64,000 nucleotides of DNA from Dyella_B jejuensis (GCF_044904675.1 NZ_JADIKJ010000012.1:124001-188000); one strand, 5' to 3'. Shown: positions 43,637 through 53,423, numbered from the stretch's first letter. Program-made: numbers and translations. The notes: generated by a model from the letters alone, not told the origin.

Positions 43637-45832
43637 CTAGCGTCGCGTGAGCCGCAGCGCCGCGGCAACCCGGCTGGCGATGGTGTAGGCGTCGCCCACG
43701 GGCTTATCGGCATACAACTGCGTGCCGCGGTTCCATGCATCGCCCAGCGCGAACCAGTCGATCGGCTTGGCGGGTGCGCCGGTGCGCAGCGCGTCGTCCA
43801 GCGAGCGGAAGTAGGCTTGCCAGCGCAGGCGATAGTAATCATGAGTGAGGCCGGCCCAATCCTTGTTGCCGTAATCGTGCAGGTTGGCGCTTTCGCTCGC
43901 TTTTCGATCGCCCCAGGTGGTGAGAATGGAACGGGCATCGTAGTCCAATCGCGTGCGCTCTCCTGGCGTGGACGCCCATGGCGGTACTTGCGCGAGCCAG
44001 CCGCCGAGCAGGAAAAAACGGTCGCTGGCGAGCAATTCATCCTGTAAATCCATAAGCTGCAACCAGCGCTGGGTGAGCGCTTCGAAGCGCTTGCGATCCT
44101 TGCTCTCGTAGGCGCTCTTGATCCGGGGTAGCAGCACGCGGCTTTCGTTGGCCAGCGTCTGGCGAGCGATATCCACCAGATCGTAGCGATAGGTTTCGCT
44201 GCCGCGCAGCGCCGGCGCGACCTGCAGCAGATCGGGCAGCGCCTGTCCGAATGCTTTTGCGCTGTAGCGCATCGCCTCGGGCGACCAGTGCGAGGCACGG
44301 TTCACCGACAGGCCCGGCTGTGCATTGAACAGCGATTCCTGCGCCGCATCGCGCTCGCTGTTGAACACCACCTGGTCGATGCGGATGCCATAGGCCGTAT
44401 GCAGCAACACGTTCCATGCGGCCAATGCATGCGGATCGCTCGCGCCGTAACGGCGTTGCACATAATCGGCCGTCCATTGCGCGAGGTCGACGGGTTCGCT
44501 GCGCCAGGCCATCTCGGTGAACAGATCGAAGGCAAACGGATTGGTGTCCATGCCCTCGGTAAAGACGGCGGTGCCGGCCATGTTGCCGTTGCTGCGGCCC
44601 AGCCGCTGCAGCCGTTCGGTGAGGTTGCGGGTGTTCGCGCCGAGCGTGGTGCGGCCGCCGAATGCCCAGATACCGCCGAACAGGAACGGCGCATCCTGGA
44701 AATCCCGCTGGCGGTGATCGCGCGGAACCCGGTCGTGATCGATGTCGATGATCAGCAGGTGCCGGCGATCGACCCCGGCCAACAGGTCCTGGCGTGGATT
44801 GCCTTGCCAGGCGAGCATCATCCAGCGCGCATCCGGATGCGCGGCCAGCATCGCACCCTGCACTTTGCGCGCCGCGTCGGCGACCGGCACATCGCCGGCA
44901 TCGCCACCTTCCTGAAACACCTCCATATCGTAGATATCGCTGTCGCCGAACAGCTCGCGTTGATGGCGATAGAACGCGGCGGCGAGCCTGGCGAACATCG
45001 GATCGCGCGGATCGAGCCAACCCGGCCGGGTGAAGCCGGCCCATTCGCCTTGCGGCACGACGTGCGCTGCCGGAAACCGGTTCTGGAAATCGCTGGGCAC
45101 GATACCGTAGAAGCCCGGCAGCACGGGCGTGATGCCCAGCTCGCGCAGGCGCGCAACGATCTGTTGCGCCGAGGCCGCGCGCTTTTGCAACAGGGCCGCG
45201 CTGATCGGTCCGTCGAAGCAGCACAGATTGCCCATCCATTGCCAGTTCTGGTGCGCGGGCTGGGTGAGCCAGTCGCGGATATCGCGATCCGTATAACCCA
45301 CGTCGTGGAAAGTTCGGTAAAGCACGCTATCCATGCCGCGCTCGACCAGCACCGCGTTGATGCCGGACAACGCCAGCACGTCAATCTCCCGCTGCCAGCG
45401 CGGCCAATCCCAATACGGCGCGGTGTAGCCGTCGACATTCTGGTTCAATGCATAGCGGTAGGCATAAGGCGTCTGCTGTTCGATCACTGTCGTGGGCAAT
45501 GGGAACGGAGCGGTACCAACGCGATCGCCATTGGGCGATAGCTGCACGTGCGCGACATATTTCAAATACCAGTTGACGCCGAACAGCAGCGCGCTTGGGG
45601 TGCTGCCTTCCACCTTGATGTGGCCGTCCGCGGCCGAGATGCGAAAGTGCTCGTGGCGCGGCGCGGCGGGCAGGGGGCGTAGTTCGAACTGGTTCGCCTG
45701 GTGTGGCAGCAGGCGCATCAGTAGCGCCTGCTCCGGACGGGTATCGAAGCCTGGCGCGCTCGCGGCGTGCGCCGTCGGTAGCAACGCTGGTACGCAAGCC
45801 AGGATAAGCAGGAAACGCAGGGTGGCACGCAT
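43637..45832 (-). CDS. Alpha-N-acetylglucosaminidase (GH89, NAGLU family)
   Basis: A 731-residue exported glycosidase that removes terminal alpha-linked GlcNAc. A signal peptide (MRATLRFLLILACVPALLPT) is followed by a small N-terminal domain. The GH89 barrel has YRYALNQNVDGYTAPYWDWP, REIDVLALSGINAVLVERGM, WMGNLCCFDGP and MAGTAVFTEGMDTNPFAFDL, a region holding a catalytic Glu. A helical C-terminal domain follows. The family is best known from animal lysosomes and gut bacteria; a host- or cell-wall-glycan role is possible. The neighbours give no sugar-uptake context. Confidence 0.88.
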   Translation of the reverse strand: MRATLRFLLILACVPALLPTAHAASAPGFDTRPEQALLMRLLPHQANQFELRPLPAAPRHEHFRISAADGHIKVEGSTPSALLFGVNWYLKYVAHVQLSPNGDRVGTAPFPLPTTVIEQQTPYAYRYALNQNVDGYTAPYWDWPRWQREIDVLALSGINAVLVERGMDSVLYRTFHDVGYTDRDIRDWLTQPAHQNWQWMGNLCCFDGPISAALLQKRAASAQQIVARLRELGITPVLPGFYGIVPSDFQNRFPAAHVVPQGEWAGFTRPGWLDPRDPMFARLAAAFYRHQRELFGDSDIYDMEVFQEGGDAGDVPVADAARKVQGAMLAAHPDARWMMLAWQGNPRQDLLAGVDRRHLLIIDIDHDRVPRDHRQRDFQDAPFLFGGIWAFGGRTTLGANTRNLTERLQRLGRSNGNMAGTAVFTEGMDTNPFAFDLFTEMAWRSEPVDLAQWTADYVQRRYGASDPHALAAWNVLLHTAYGIRIDQVVFNSERDAAQESLFNAQPGLSVNRASHWSPEAMRYSAKAFGQALPDLLQVAPALRGSETYRYDLVDIARQTLANESRVLLPRIKSAYESKDRKRFEALTQRWLQLMDLQDELLASDRFFLLGGWLAQVPPWASTPGERTRLDYDARSILTTWGDRKASESANLHDYGNKDWAGLTHDYYRLRWQAYFRSLDDALRTGAPAKPIDWFALGDAWNRGTQLYADKPVGDAYTIASRVAAALRLTRR

Positions 45833-46046
45833 GGTCAACGTTCCCGTTCGCGCAGTTGAAAGGTTGTCGCCGGAACAGGCCGGGGCGTTGGCGCACTGTA
45901 GGACAAGAACTGGGCTGTCGCGCGGGGGCATCGCGTAACCGTTCCCTGGGCGACCACCGGTTGCATCGAAGTACGGCTGGTGCCGGATACCGATGCGGAC
46001 CGCCAGCGCGCTGGGGCCTGGTGTGTTACTCGCCGCCTGGCACGGC

Positions 46047-46958
46047 TCAGCTGAGCGGGTTGGCTTCGTCGTCCAGCGGCAGCACTTCATCGAAAATGGT
46101 GTAGTCGATCACGTTGATGCCGTTCGGATCGCGGCGCACCAGATCGATGTAGCGGTGATTCCAGCGCACTTCCTTGATATCCCATTGCTGGCGCGCCAGC
46201 ATCGATTGCGAGGTGGTTTCGTCGACGCCTTCGATGGTCAGCAGCACGGCCGCCTCGCTGGCGGCGAGGCTTTCCGGCGAGACGCCGTAGAGCGGACTGC
46301 TCTCGTCGATGACATGCATCAGGTTCCAGCTCAGCACGAACACCGGATGGCGATCGCGCACCAGTTTCATATCCTCGATGCGGCGCAGCTGGAAACCTTC
46401 CGGCGTGGCATGCATGCGCAGCAGGTGCAATTGGGCGGAGGCTTGGGCAATGAGGTTCAGGCGCATGTTCGCGGCACGCATCATCAATGTCGGCTTGCCG
46501 TCGATCGTGCGCACGATGGGATGCTTGCCGAAGACGATCTTGGCGCGCGGGCGCGAGAAGCGCGCGAAGATCAGGCCGGTGGTGACCGCGATATTGCCCA
46601 TGCCGACGATGATCTCCACGGTCGCCACCAGGTGGGTGTAGATCGATTGCGGATGCATGTCGCCATAACCCACCGTGGCCAGCGTTTCCACGCTGAAGAA
46701 AAAAGCCCCGGCCAGCCCTTTCGGGTACTGGTTGGCGATGCCGCCGGGATCGACCTGGTAGATCATCGCGAACACTGCGTTGAGTATCAGGAATACGCTG
46801 GTGGCCAGGCCGAAGAACGCCGGCCAGGTCATGGTGAGGGCGCGATGGTAGAAATCGTCCCAGAAGTGTTCTTTCAAACCTTCGGAGACGAACGGCCGGC
46901 CGCCGAAGCGCACCACGCGCGGCCTTCGCCGGAATGACAGAACCAGCTTGTCCAGCAT
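46047..46958 (-). CDS. KirBac-type inward rectifier potassium channel
   Basis: A 303-residue channel subunit. A slide helix (HFWDDFYHRALTMTWPAFFG) precedes membrane helix 1, the pore helix and filter TLATVGYGDM, and membrane helix 2 (VATVEIIVGMGNIAVTTGLI). The cytoplasmic domain begins FARFSRPRAKIVFGKHPIV and is a beta sandwich as in KirBac1.1. It should form tetramers for passive potassium flow. It stands alone. Confidence 0.93.
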   Translation of the reverse strand: MLDKLVLSFRRRPRVVRFGGRPFVSEGLKEHFWDDFYHRALTMTWPAFFGLATSVFLILNAVFAMIYQVDPGGIANQYPKGLAGAFFFSVETLATVGYGDMHPQSIYTHLVATVEIIVGMGNIAVTTGLIFARFSRPRAKIVFGKHPIVRTIDGKPTLMMRAANMRLNLIAQASAQLHLLRMHATPEGFQLRRIEDMKLVRDRHPVFVLSWNLMHVIDESSPLYGVSPESLAASEAAVLLTIEGVDETTSQSMLARQQWDIKEVRWNHRYIDLVRRDPNGINVIDYTIFDEVLPLDDEANPLS

Positions 46959-47080
46959 GTGATGACTCCTGCGCCGACGCCAGGTCGATTGTAGCGCTCG
47001 CCTCGCGCATCACGACATGCGCGATGCGCCGGTGCGGCGAGGGCGCTAAGCTGGCCTGCCAGGCAAAGGTGTTGGTATTC

Positions 47081-47800
47081 ATGCTCAAGCTCATCGGCTT
47101 CGACGGCGACGATACGCTCTGGCACAGCGAAGGCTATTACCGCGAGGCCAGCGCGCGCTTCCTCGCCATCCTCGGGCGCTACGTGGACGTAGGCGCCGCC
47201 GGCGTACAGGCCGGCATGCTCGCTACCGAGCGGCGCAACCTGAAGCTGTTCGGCTACGGCGCCAAGGGCATGACCCTGTCGATGGTGGAAACGGCGATTG
47301 CGATGACCGATGGACGCATTTCAGCCAACGACATCCATCAGCTGGTGGAAGCAGGCAAGACCATACTGCAGCATCCGGTGGAATTGCTGCCCGGCGTGCG
47401 CGAGGCGATTGCCGCGGTGGCCGAGCGGCATGCGGTGGTGCTGATTACCAAGGGCGACCTGTTCCATCAGGAGAAGAAAGTGGTGCAGTCGGGCCTGGCC
47501 GGCCTGTTCCGCCGGATCGAAATCGTCTCGGAGAAGGATACGGCCAGCTATCGCCGCGTACTCGCGGAATTCGCGCTGGAACCGGCACACTTCGCGATGG
47601 TGGGCAATTCGCTGCGCTCGGATATCGAGCCGGTGATTCGCCTGGGCGGCTGGGGGGTGCACATGCCTTATCACGTCACCTGGGAGCATGAGATGGAACA
47701 CAACCTCGGCGAGGCGGACGCGCCGCGCATGCTGACCGTCGACACGCCGGCGGCCATTCCCGCCGCGATCGCGCAACTCGCCGCGCGGGCAGGACGCTGA
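47081..47800 (+). CDS. HAD family hydrolase
   Basis: A 239-residue HAD phosphatase: motif I IGFDGDDTLWHSEGYY, motif II ITKGD, motif III Lys in SEKDTASY and motif IV FAMVGNSLRSDIEPV. The GD-rich motif I and GNSLRSDI are typical of a subfamily whose substrate is not known. The ATG at 47081 fits the family N-terminus; the longer frame adds an unlikely leader. The CPXCG protein gene follows six bases later. Confidence 0.86.
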   Translation: MLKLIGFDGDDTLWHSEGYYREASARFLAILGRYVDVGAAGVQAGMLATERRNLKLFGYGAKGMTLSMVETAIAMTDGRISANDIHQLVEAGKTILQHPVELLPGVREAIAAVAERHAVVLITKGDLFHQEKKVVQSGLAGLFRRIEIVSEKDTASYRRVLAEFALEPAHFAMVGNSLRSDIEPVIRLGGWGVHMPYHVTWEHEMEHNLGEADAPRMLTVDTPAAIPAAIAQLAARAGR

Positions 47801-47805
47801 CTGCC

Positions 47806-47994
47806 ATGCTCGCTTCGCGCCATATCCAGTGTCCCTATTGCGGCGAGCGCATCGAGATCCTGCTGGATGCTTCGGCCGGCGACCAGCGTTACATCGAAGA
47901 TTGCCAGGTGTGCTGCCGGCCGATCAGCGTGGAAGTGTGGGTGGGTGCCGATGACGAGCCGCACGTGAGCGTGGCCGGAGAGGATGAGGCTTGA
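47806..47994 (+). CDS. CPXCG-motif cysteine-rich protein
   Basis: A 62-residue zinc-ribbon-like protein with CPYCGERIEILLDAS and a second pair in DCQVCCRPI. Members are small and of unknown function. It is probably co-transcribed with the HAD gene. Confidence 0.85.
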   Translation: MLASRHIQCPYCGERIEILLDASAGDQRYIEDCQVCCRPISVEVWVGADDEPHVSVAGEDEA

Positions 47995-48127
47995 TGGCCG
48001 TCCACGTTTGCTGGTCCGCAGCTATCCCCGCTACCGGAAACTAGCGACAGACATGTTCCAGGTTCCGGACGCAAATGCAGGCATCGCGCTGTGCGCTGGC
48101 TTGTCCAGATTCTTCGGACGGAAGACG

Positions 48128-48763
48128 CTAACGCAACTCGGAAGCCTCGACGATGCCGATCCCCGCCGCCGCCAGCATCGCGTGCGTGTTTTCATCGCTT
48201 TGCGGCGTCACCGGTCGTGTGAGGTCCCGGATCATGTGCGCGCGAAAGCCCAGCGCCAGCGCATCCTGCGCGGTCCATAGCACGCATACGTCCCGTGCCA
48301 GGCCGGCTACGTAGACCTCGCTGACGCCGCGTTCGCGCAGCCAGCCGGCCAGCCCGGTGCTGGGGCGTTGGCCGTCTGCGCCGTGGTTTTCGCGAAAGCC
48401 GCTATAGGAATCCACCTCTTGCGTGCTGCCTTTGCGCAGGATCAGGTCGAGTGGCGACCAGTCGATGCCCGGATGCAGCGCTGCACCGGGCGTGCCTTGC
48501 ACGCAGTGATCGGGCCATAGCGTTTGTGGGCAACCGTACAACTGGATCGACTCGAATGGTTTTCTGCCCGCATGCATGCTGGCAAAGGAAACGTGGCCGC
48601 GCGGATGCCAGTCCTGCGTTGCCACGGTGTGCCGGAACAGCCGCCGTTGCAACAGGTGTTCGATGCCGGGAACGATGGCATCGCCTTCATGGCAGGCCAA
48701 CGCGCCGCCCGGCATGAAATCCGGTTGCACATCGATAAGGAGCAAGGCGGCATGGCTGTGCAT
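48128..48763 (-). CDS. pncA: Nicotinamidase
   Basis: A 211-residue isochorismatase-fold amidase that turns nicotinamide into nicotinate for NAD salvage. The triad is Asp11 (LLLIDVQPDF), Lys in ILRKGSTQEVDSYSGF and Cys in GLARDVCV. The metal site is ATQDWHPRGHVSF. SGFREN and DGQRPSTGL are family features. The ATG at 48763 is chosen; a TTG 14 codons upstream also opens the frame. Confidence 0.92.
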   Translation of the reverse strand: MHSHAALLLIDVQPDFMPGGALACHEGDAIVPGIEHLLQRRLFRHTVATQDWHPRGHVSFASMHAGRKPFESIQLYGCPQTLWPDHCVQGTPGAALHPGIDWSPLDLILRKGSTQEVDSYSGFRENHGADGQRPSTGLAGWLRERGVSEVYVAGLARDVCVLWTAQDALALGFRAHMIRDLTRPVTPQSDENTHAMLAAAGIGIVEASELR

Positions 48764-48856
48764 GAGAGTGGCGATCTGGTGCGAATCGCAAGATTCCACT
48801 GCCAATCGCCGGCATAATGCAAGCGATCAATCCGGATAGCCGCAGGAAAAGCATCG

Positions 48857-49240
48857 ATGCATTACGACCAATCGTGGATGGGCTATGGCCTGACCGGTGG
48901 CCTGGAAGCCGGTGCCATCAGCGCCGTCGCCGCGCTGCTGCTGTATCTGGTCGTGCACGCCATCGGCCGCCGGGCCGGCTGGAGCCCGCTGCGGCAGCTC
49001 GCGGTGGCCTTCCTGCTGTCGCTGGCGCTGACCGCCAGCGGCGACATGTGGGACCTGGTCTATTTCAATTACGGCCAGACCGAATCGATCCAGTTCCTCA
49101 AGGCCAAGCTGGCGCAGGTACACGACCCGGACAGTATCGGGCTGCGCGTGTTCTGGGAGATGGTGGGTGCGCTGGTGGGCGCGGGCGTGGGCTGGCTGGT
49201 GCTTGGCGGCGACTGGCGCGGAGCGCTGCGCGGGGATTGA
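48857..49240 (+). CDS. Hypothetical membrane protein
   Basis: A 127-residue protein with three probable membrane segments (AISAVAALLLYLVVHAIG, LAVAFLLSLALTASG, VGALVGAGVGWLVLGG). I do not recognise the family. It is divergent from pncA and convergent with cardiolipin synthase. Confidence 0.7.
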   Translation: MHYDQSWMGYGLTGGLEAGAISAVAALLLYLVVHAIGRRAGWSPLRQLAVAFLLSLALTASGDMWDLVYFNYGQTESIQFLKAKLAQVHDPDSIGLRVFWEMVGALVGAGVGWLVLGGDWRGALRGD

Positions 49241-49258
49241 TCGGCTGCCGCAGCGGAT

Positions 49259-50659
49259 TTACAGGATCGGATCGAACAACCGCGCCACGTTCATGGCCAG
49301 CCGCCGTGGATAGCGTGCGCGGCGGTATTCGTCGCCGGTGATTTCCACCGCCTTGCCGAAATCGTCCAGCAGCATGCGTTCCACGTCTGCGGCGAAGGCG
49401 CGATCCACGTTCAATGCGCCGATCTCGAAATTGAGCCGGAACGAACGGTTGTCCAGGTTCATGCTGCCGACGCTGGCGGTGTCGTCGTCGACCAGGATGA
49501 CCTTCTGGTGCACGAAACCCGGCTGGTAGCGATAGATGCGGATACCGGCTTCGATAGCGTCGTGGGCGTGCAGGGTGGAAGCGAGGAATACCGCGTGATG
49601 GTCCGCGCGCGAGGGAATCAGCACGCGCACGTCGACGCCGCGCATCACCGCCAGCCGCAGCGCGGACATGACCGCCTGGTCGGGCACGAAATAGGGCGTG
49701 GTCAGCCATAGGCGTTTGCACGCGGCGTTGATCGCGACGGTGAAGTACAGCGAGCAGCTTTCCTGTGGATCGGCCGGCCCGGTGGCGGCGATCAGCGTAT
49801 AGGCGTCGCCCTGCGCGGGGCGTGGCGGCAGCATCGGCGGCAACTCGCCGGTTACCCAGTGCCAGTCCACGGCGAAGCTGCGTTGCAGGTCCATCACCGC
49901 CGGACCGCTCATTTGCAGGTGCGTGTCGCGCCATGGCGCAAGCGGCGGTTTCAGGCCGAGGTATTCGTCGCCGACGTTCAGTCCGCCGAGGAATCCCAGC
50001 CAGCCGTCGACCACCACGATTTTGCGGTGATTGCGGAAATTGAGCTGGAAGCGGTTGTGGTGGCGTTGCGTGGCGAAGGGATGGATCGCCACGCCGCCCT
50101 GCCGCAGGCGCTCGACATAATGGCGGGGCAGGGCATGGCTGCCGATGCCGTCGAACAGCACGAGCACCTGCACGCCGGCTGCGGCGCGTTCCAGCAGCGC
50201 TTTTTGCATGCGCCGGCCGAGCTCGTCGTCGTGGAAGATGAAGAACTGCATCAGCACGCAGCGCTCGGCCTGCGCGATGGCGTCGAAAATGGCCTCGAAG
50301 GTGGCCTCGCCATCGATCAGCAGCCGCAGTTGCTGCCCGGGATGAAAGGTGCCCTGCAGCATCCGCGCCAGCGCGCCGTACCGCGTGCACGAGGGCGGCA
50401 AGCCGGCCAGTTCGCTGCCTTCGGAAGCCTGCGACAGGCGCTGGCGATGGCTGCGGTGCAGCGTGATATATCCGGAAAAATGGCTGCGCCCGAGATACAG
50501 GTACGGCAGCAAGGTGACATAGGGCAGCAATGCAAGGCCGAGTGCCCAGGCGAACGCGCCCTGCGGGGTGCGGGTGTGCATGACCGCGTGCGTTGCCACG
50601 ACGATGCCCGTGATGTGCAGCGCAATGACAAGCAGGGTAAGAAGCTGCGGAAAGCTCAT
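49259..50659 (-). CDS. cls: Cardiolipin synthase (PLD family)
   Basis: A 466-residue inner-membrane enzyme that joins two phosphatidylglycerols to cardiolipin. Two N-terminal membrane segments are followed by two HKD motifs: HRKIVVVDGWLGFLGGLNVG and HQKVILVDDDTASVGSMNLD. Length and layout match ClsA. Confidence 0.93.
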   Translation of the reverse strand: MSFPQLLTLLVIALHITGIVVATHAVMHTRTPQGAFAWALGLALLPYVTLLPYLYLGRSHFSGYITLHRSHRQRLSQASEGSELAGLPPSCTRYGALARMLQGTFHPGQQLRLLIDGEATFEAIFDAIAQAERCVLMQFFIFHDDELGRRMQKALLERAAAGVQVLVLFDGIGSHALPRHYVERLRQGGVAIHPFATQRHHNRFQLNFRNHRKIVVVDGWLGFLGGLNVGDEYLGLKPPLAPWRDTHLQMSGPAVMDLQRSFAVDWHWVTGELPPMLPPRPAQGDAYTLIAATGPADPQESCSLYFTVAINAACKRLWLTTPYFVPDQAVMSALRLAVMRGVDVRVLIPSRADHHAVFLASTLHAHDAIEAGIRIYRYQPGFVHQKVILVDDDTASVGSMNLDNRSFRLNFEIGALNVDRAFAADVERMLLDDFGKAVEITGDEYRRARYPRRLAMNVARLFDPIL

Positions 50660-50920
50660 GGCGAAAGGATCGATGGGGTTTTGGGTCGCCGCCTCCCCGC
50701 GTTCGAAGGCGGGGGCGCGATGCGGGAAGCGCTTGCGTGAGTTTTATCGAAGCGGCGGCCGATCGCCACTGCGCCGGATTATCCCCTCTCTCGGCCTGTT
50801 CCCCTGCGGGCCTGGTCAGTGCTGCATGTCAGCGATGTGCGCTTGTCGTCTTCGCTGTCGCCATCGCGTTGGCGTGACGTTGTACCTGGCTCGCGCTGCT
50901 GCTGGCGCTATGCAGGTGGT

Positions 50921-52288
50921 TCAATCGGCCAACAGCCGGTCGGCCAGTTGCCGCGCCTGTTGGCGGATTTCCGGCATGGCGGTCGATTCCCATAACGTGC
51001 CGCGCAACATGCTGCCGAGCGCGAACAGCCGTGGCCATGCCTGGCCGTTATGCAGCAGGCGGCCATCCGGGCGGGCATCGATGCCCAGGCCAAACGGGTC
51101 GGAACGGATGTGGCCGTTGGTCATTAATTGCTGCAGCAGGGGATGCTGGGTCTGGCGCACATCGGTTTCCAGGCCGACGCTCTGGACGATCAGGTCCGCG
51201 TCGAGCGACTGTTCCAGCCCGCTGCCGTTAGACGTGTAGCGCATGCGCAGACCGCGTTCGGTGAGCCGCACGCCGCGCATGTGGCCGCGCAGGCGCTTGA
51301 GCCGGCCCTGCTGTTCGAGTGCCTGCACCGCCTTGGCCACCTGCGGCGGCAGGCGATGGCGCGCGCGCTCCCAGGCCCAGCGCGCGTGGCGCAGGAAGCG
51401 CGCACGATCGGCTTGCGGCAGCAGGCGCCACAGTTCCGGCGTGTGCGGACGCAGCGAATCGATGACGCGGCGCCAGTCATCGGTATGGCCGATCGCTTCG
51501 CGCACCAGGTGCAGCCAGGTGCGGATATCGGGCGCGTCGCGCATTGTTTCGACCAGTTCGGCGCTGTCCTCGAACGGCAGCGAGGCGCTCGCCTGATGCA
51601 CTTCCGGCAGCACGCCATGGCGCGAGATCGCGGTGAAGCGGGCGTTGGGCCATGTCGCGGCAAGTTCCACGATCACGTCGACGGCGGTCAGCCCCAGGCC
51701 AATCACCGCAACATGATGGGCCTGGGTGTCGGGTTTGGCGTCGGCAAGCAGGGACCACGGCAGCGTGACGTAGCGCCCGCTGGCCAGCGCGGCATCGTCG
51801 ACATGCGGAAGCGGGCGGGGCGTAAGCGCACCGACCGCCAGCACGGCGGCGTCGACGCGGGTGGTGGATTCACCCTGGAAAATGATGACGCCATCGTGCT
51901 CGGGCACCATCGCATCGACGTCATACGGCACCACGCGCACGTCGTGGCCGTTTTCTTTCGCGCGGGCCAGCGCCTGGGCGGTTTCCTTTTCGAGGTATTC
52001 GCCGTACCAGCAGCGCGGCAGGAAATCCGTGCCCGCGATCGTCGGATCGCGTTTCTGCATGTATTCCAGGAAGCCGCCGGGACGGCTGGCGAACATGCCC
52101 ATCGCTGCCGCGCGCACGTTCAGCAGGTGCCGTTCCGAACGTGTGCCGTAAGCCACGCCGCGTCCAGGCGTGCCGGTTCCGGTATACCAGTCCAGATGCA
52201 GTGGCTGCGCTGCCGGGCGCTCCAGCAATTCACTGAGCAGCGTGGCCCCCGCGGCGCCGCCGCCGATAATGGCGACCCGTCGAAACAT
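50921..52288 (-). CDS. FAD/NAD(P)-binding oxidoreductase-like protein
   Basis: A 455-residue protein with an N-terminal dinucleotide fold (VAIIGGGAAGATLLSELLER) and a second nucleotide motif VAVIGLGLTAVDVIVELA. GRGVAYGTRSERHLLNVRA is typical of the NAD_binding_9 family, whose members are often next to amino-acid or siderophore genes. The reaction is unknown. It lies 42 bases behind a cysteine dioxygenase gene in the same direction, so a role in sulfur amino-acid metabolism is possible. Confidence 0.8.
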   Translation of the reverse strand: MFRRVAIIGGGAAGATLLSELLERPAAQPLHLDWYTGTGTPGRGVAYGTRSERHLLNVRAAAMGMFASRPGGFLEYMQKRDPTIAGTDFLPRCWYGEYLEKETAQALARAKENGHDVRVVPYDVDAMVPEHDGVIIFQGESTTRVDAAVLAVGALTPRPLPHVDDAALASGRYVTLPWSLLADAKPDTQAHHVAVIGLGLTAVDVIVELAATWPNARFTAISRHGVLPEVHQASASLPFEDSAELVETMRDAPDIRTWLHLVREAIGHTDDWRRVIDSLRPHTPELWRLLPQADRARFLRHARWAWERARHRLPPQVAKAVQALEQQGRLKRLRGHMRGVRLTERGLRMRYTSNGSGLEQSLDADLIVQSVGLETDVRQTQHPLLQQLMTNGHIRSDPFGLGIDARPDGRLLHNGQAWPRLFALGSMLRGTLWESTAMPEIRQQARQLADRLLAD

Positions 52289-52330
52289 GTAAATCCTTGC
52301 AACGTGGATGAAACCGGATCTGTTTTGATA

Positions 52331-52909
52331 TCAGACGCGAAGCTGACCGGCAATCCTTGCGCGTTGCGGCAGGCCTTGCCAGGCGGGTGCGGAAGCGGCC
52401 TGCTCGTAGGTGGTGTAATCCTCGAGATCGCCGCCATAGACATGCAGCGTCAGCGCGGTTTCCTGCCGCGAAAGATTGCGGCAGCGGTGCATGTAGGGCG
52501 GTTCGGCATCGAACCAGGTGGCATCGCCAGGGCCCAGCCAGTCGCGGCCGCGCAACTGCCACGGTTCGGCGGTAGAGCTGCGCGACCACGATTCCACTTC
52601 CAGGGCGCCGTACAGGCTCAGTTCGATCCCCCACAAACCCGCATGATCGTGCGACGGCGAGATGTAGCCGGGCGGCCAGGCCATCACCAGCACGCTCACG
52701 CCCGGGCGGCCACGCCGCGCCAACAGCCAGCGTCCCAAGCCGTGATGGTGCCGGCGCAGATCGGACAAGCCACGCGCCAGCGCTTGTGCATCGCGGTGAA
52801 TGATGGCGCCAAGTTCACGCGAGAGCGACGCGAGATCCGGATTTTTTTCAAGCGTGTGCGTCAGCGCTATATCACGCAACGCTTTGAGACTGTGTCTGTA
52901 GTTACGCAT
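52331..52909 (-). CDS. Cysteine dioxygenase family protein
   Basis: A 192-residue cupin that fits cysteine dioxygenase, which oxidises cysteine to cysteine sulfinate with non-haem iron. The iron-binding His pair is in YISPSHDHAGLWGIELSLYG, and the third His in LTLHVYGGDLEDYTTY. The start MRNYRHSL is chosen; a TTG five codons upstream is possible. Co-oriented with the FAD/NAD(P) protein gene just downstream. Confidence 0.85.
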   Translation of the reverse strand: MRNYRHSLKALRDIALTHTLEKNPDLASLSRELGAIIHRDAQALARGLSDLRRHHHGLGRWLLARRGRPGVSVLVMAWPPGYISPSHDHAGLWGIELSLYGALEVESWSRSSTAEPWQLRGRDWLGPGDATWFDAEPPYMHRCRNLSRQETALTLHVYGGDLEDYTTYEQAASAPAWQGLPQRARIAGQLRV

Positions 52910-53040
52910 AGACTTCGTAGGCAAACCGGAGATGGCGGCAGTGGACCATGCCCCCCGTTAAATGGCCGTAAGACCCGCATAGGTACCTATTTCGCAATAG
53001 CCGTGACTTCCAGGGCATGGATACCGGGATCTGCCGGCCT

Positions 53041-53063
53041 ATGCTTAAGCCTGATGCTTAAGC
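53041..53063. repeat. Paired GCTTAAGC palindromes
   Basis: Two copies of ATGCTTAAGCC lie 13 bases apart (palindromes at 53043-53050 and 53056-53063), about 75 bases before the small membrane protein gene. Such spaced palindromes can be operator sites. Confidence 0.35.
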
Positions 53064-53134
53064 CCGACCTCGTGCCTTAAACCTTGGCTGGGCGAGGCGC
53101 ATCTGACCGTAAGGCCGATTGCGGAGAAACGGAC

Positions 53135-53419
53135 ATGATCGAGTTGCTGGCAATAGCCGTAATAGTGGGAATGCTATGGGTGATCGGGTCGGTCGTCGGC
53201 CTGGTCTTCAAGTTGGTCTTTGGCCTGATCGGTGGATTGTTCGGCCTGTTGGCGGGCGCCATCGGGTTGTTTATCGGCGGCTTGGTGATGTTGCTGATAT
53301 TGCCGGTGATCGCCTTGTCGCTGCTGCCGGTGTGCCTGCCTGCGCTGTTCCTGTTCGGGCTGGTGTGGGTGATCGTGCATGCCGTGCGCCGGCCGGCCAC
53401 GCTGCCGGCATCGCGCTGA
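53135..53419 (+). CDS. Small hydrophobic membrane protein
   Basis: A 94-residue protein beginning MIELLAIAVIVGMLWVIGSV, with Gly-rich membrane stretches (LVFKLVFGLIGGLFGLLAGA) and a short basic tail. GGAG precedes the start by about nine bases. It is similar in style to small envelope-stress proteins, but I cannot place it in a family. Confidence 0.72.
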   Translation: MIELLAIAVIVGMLWVIGSVVGLVFKLVFGLIGGLFGLLAGAIGLFIGGLVMLLILPVIALSLLPVCLPALFLFGLVWVIVHAVRRPATLPASR

Positions 53420-53423
53420 AACG

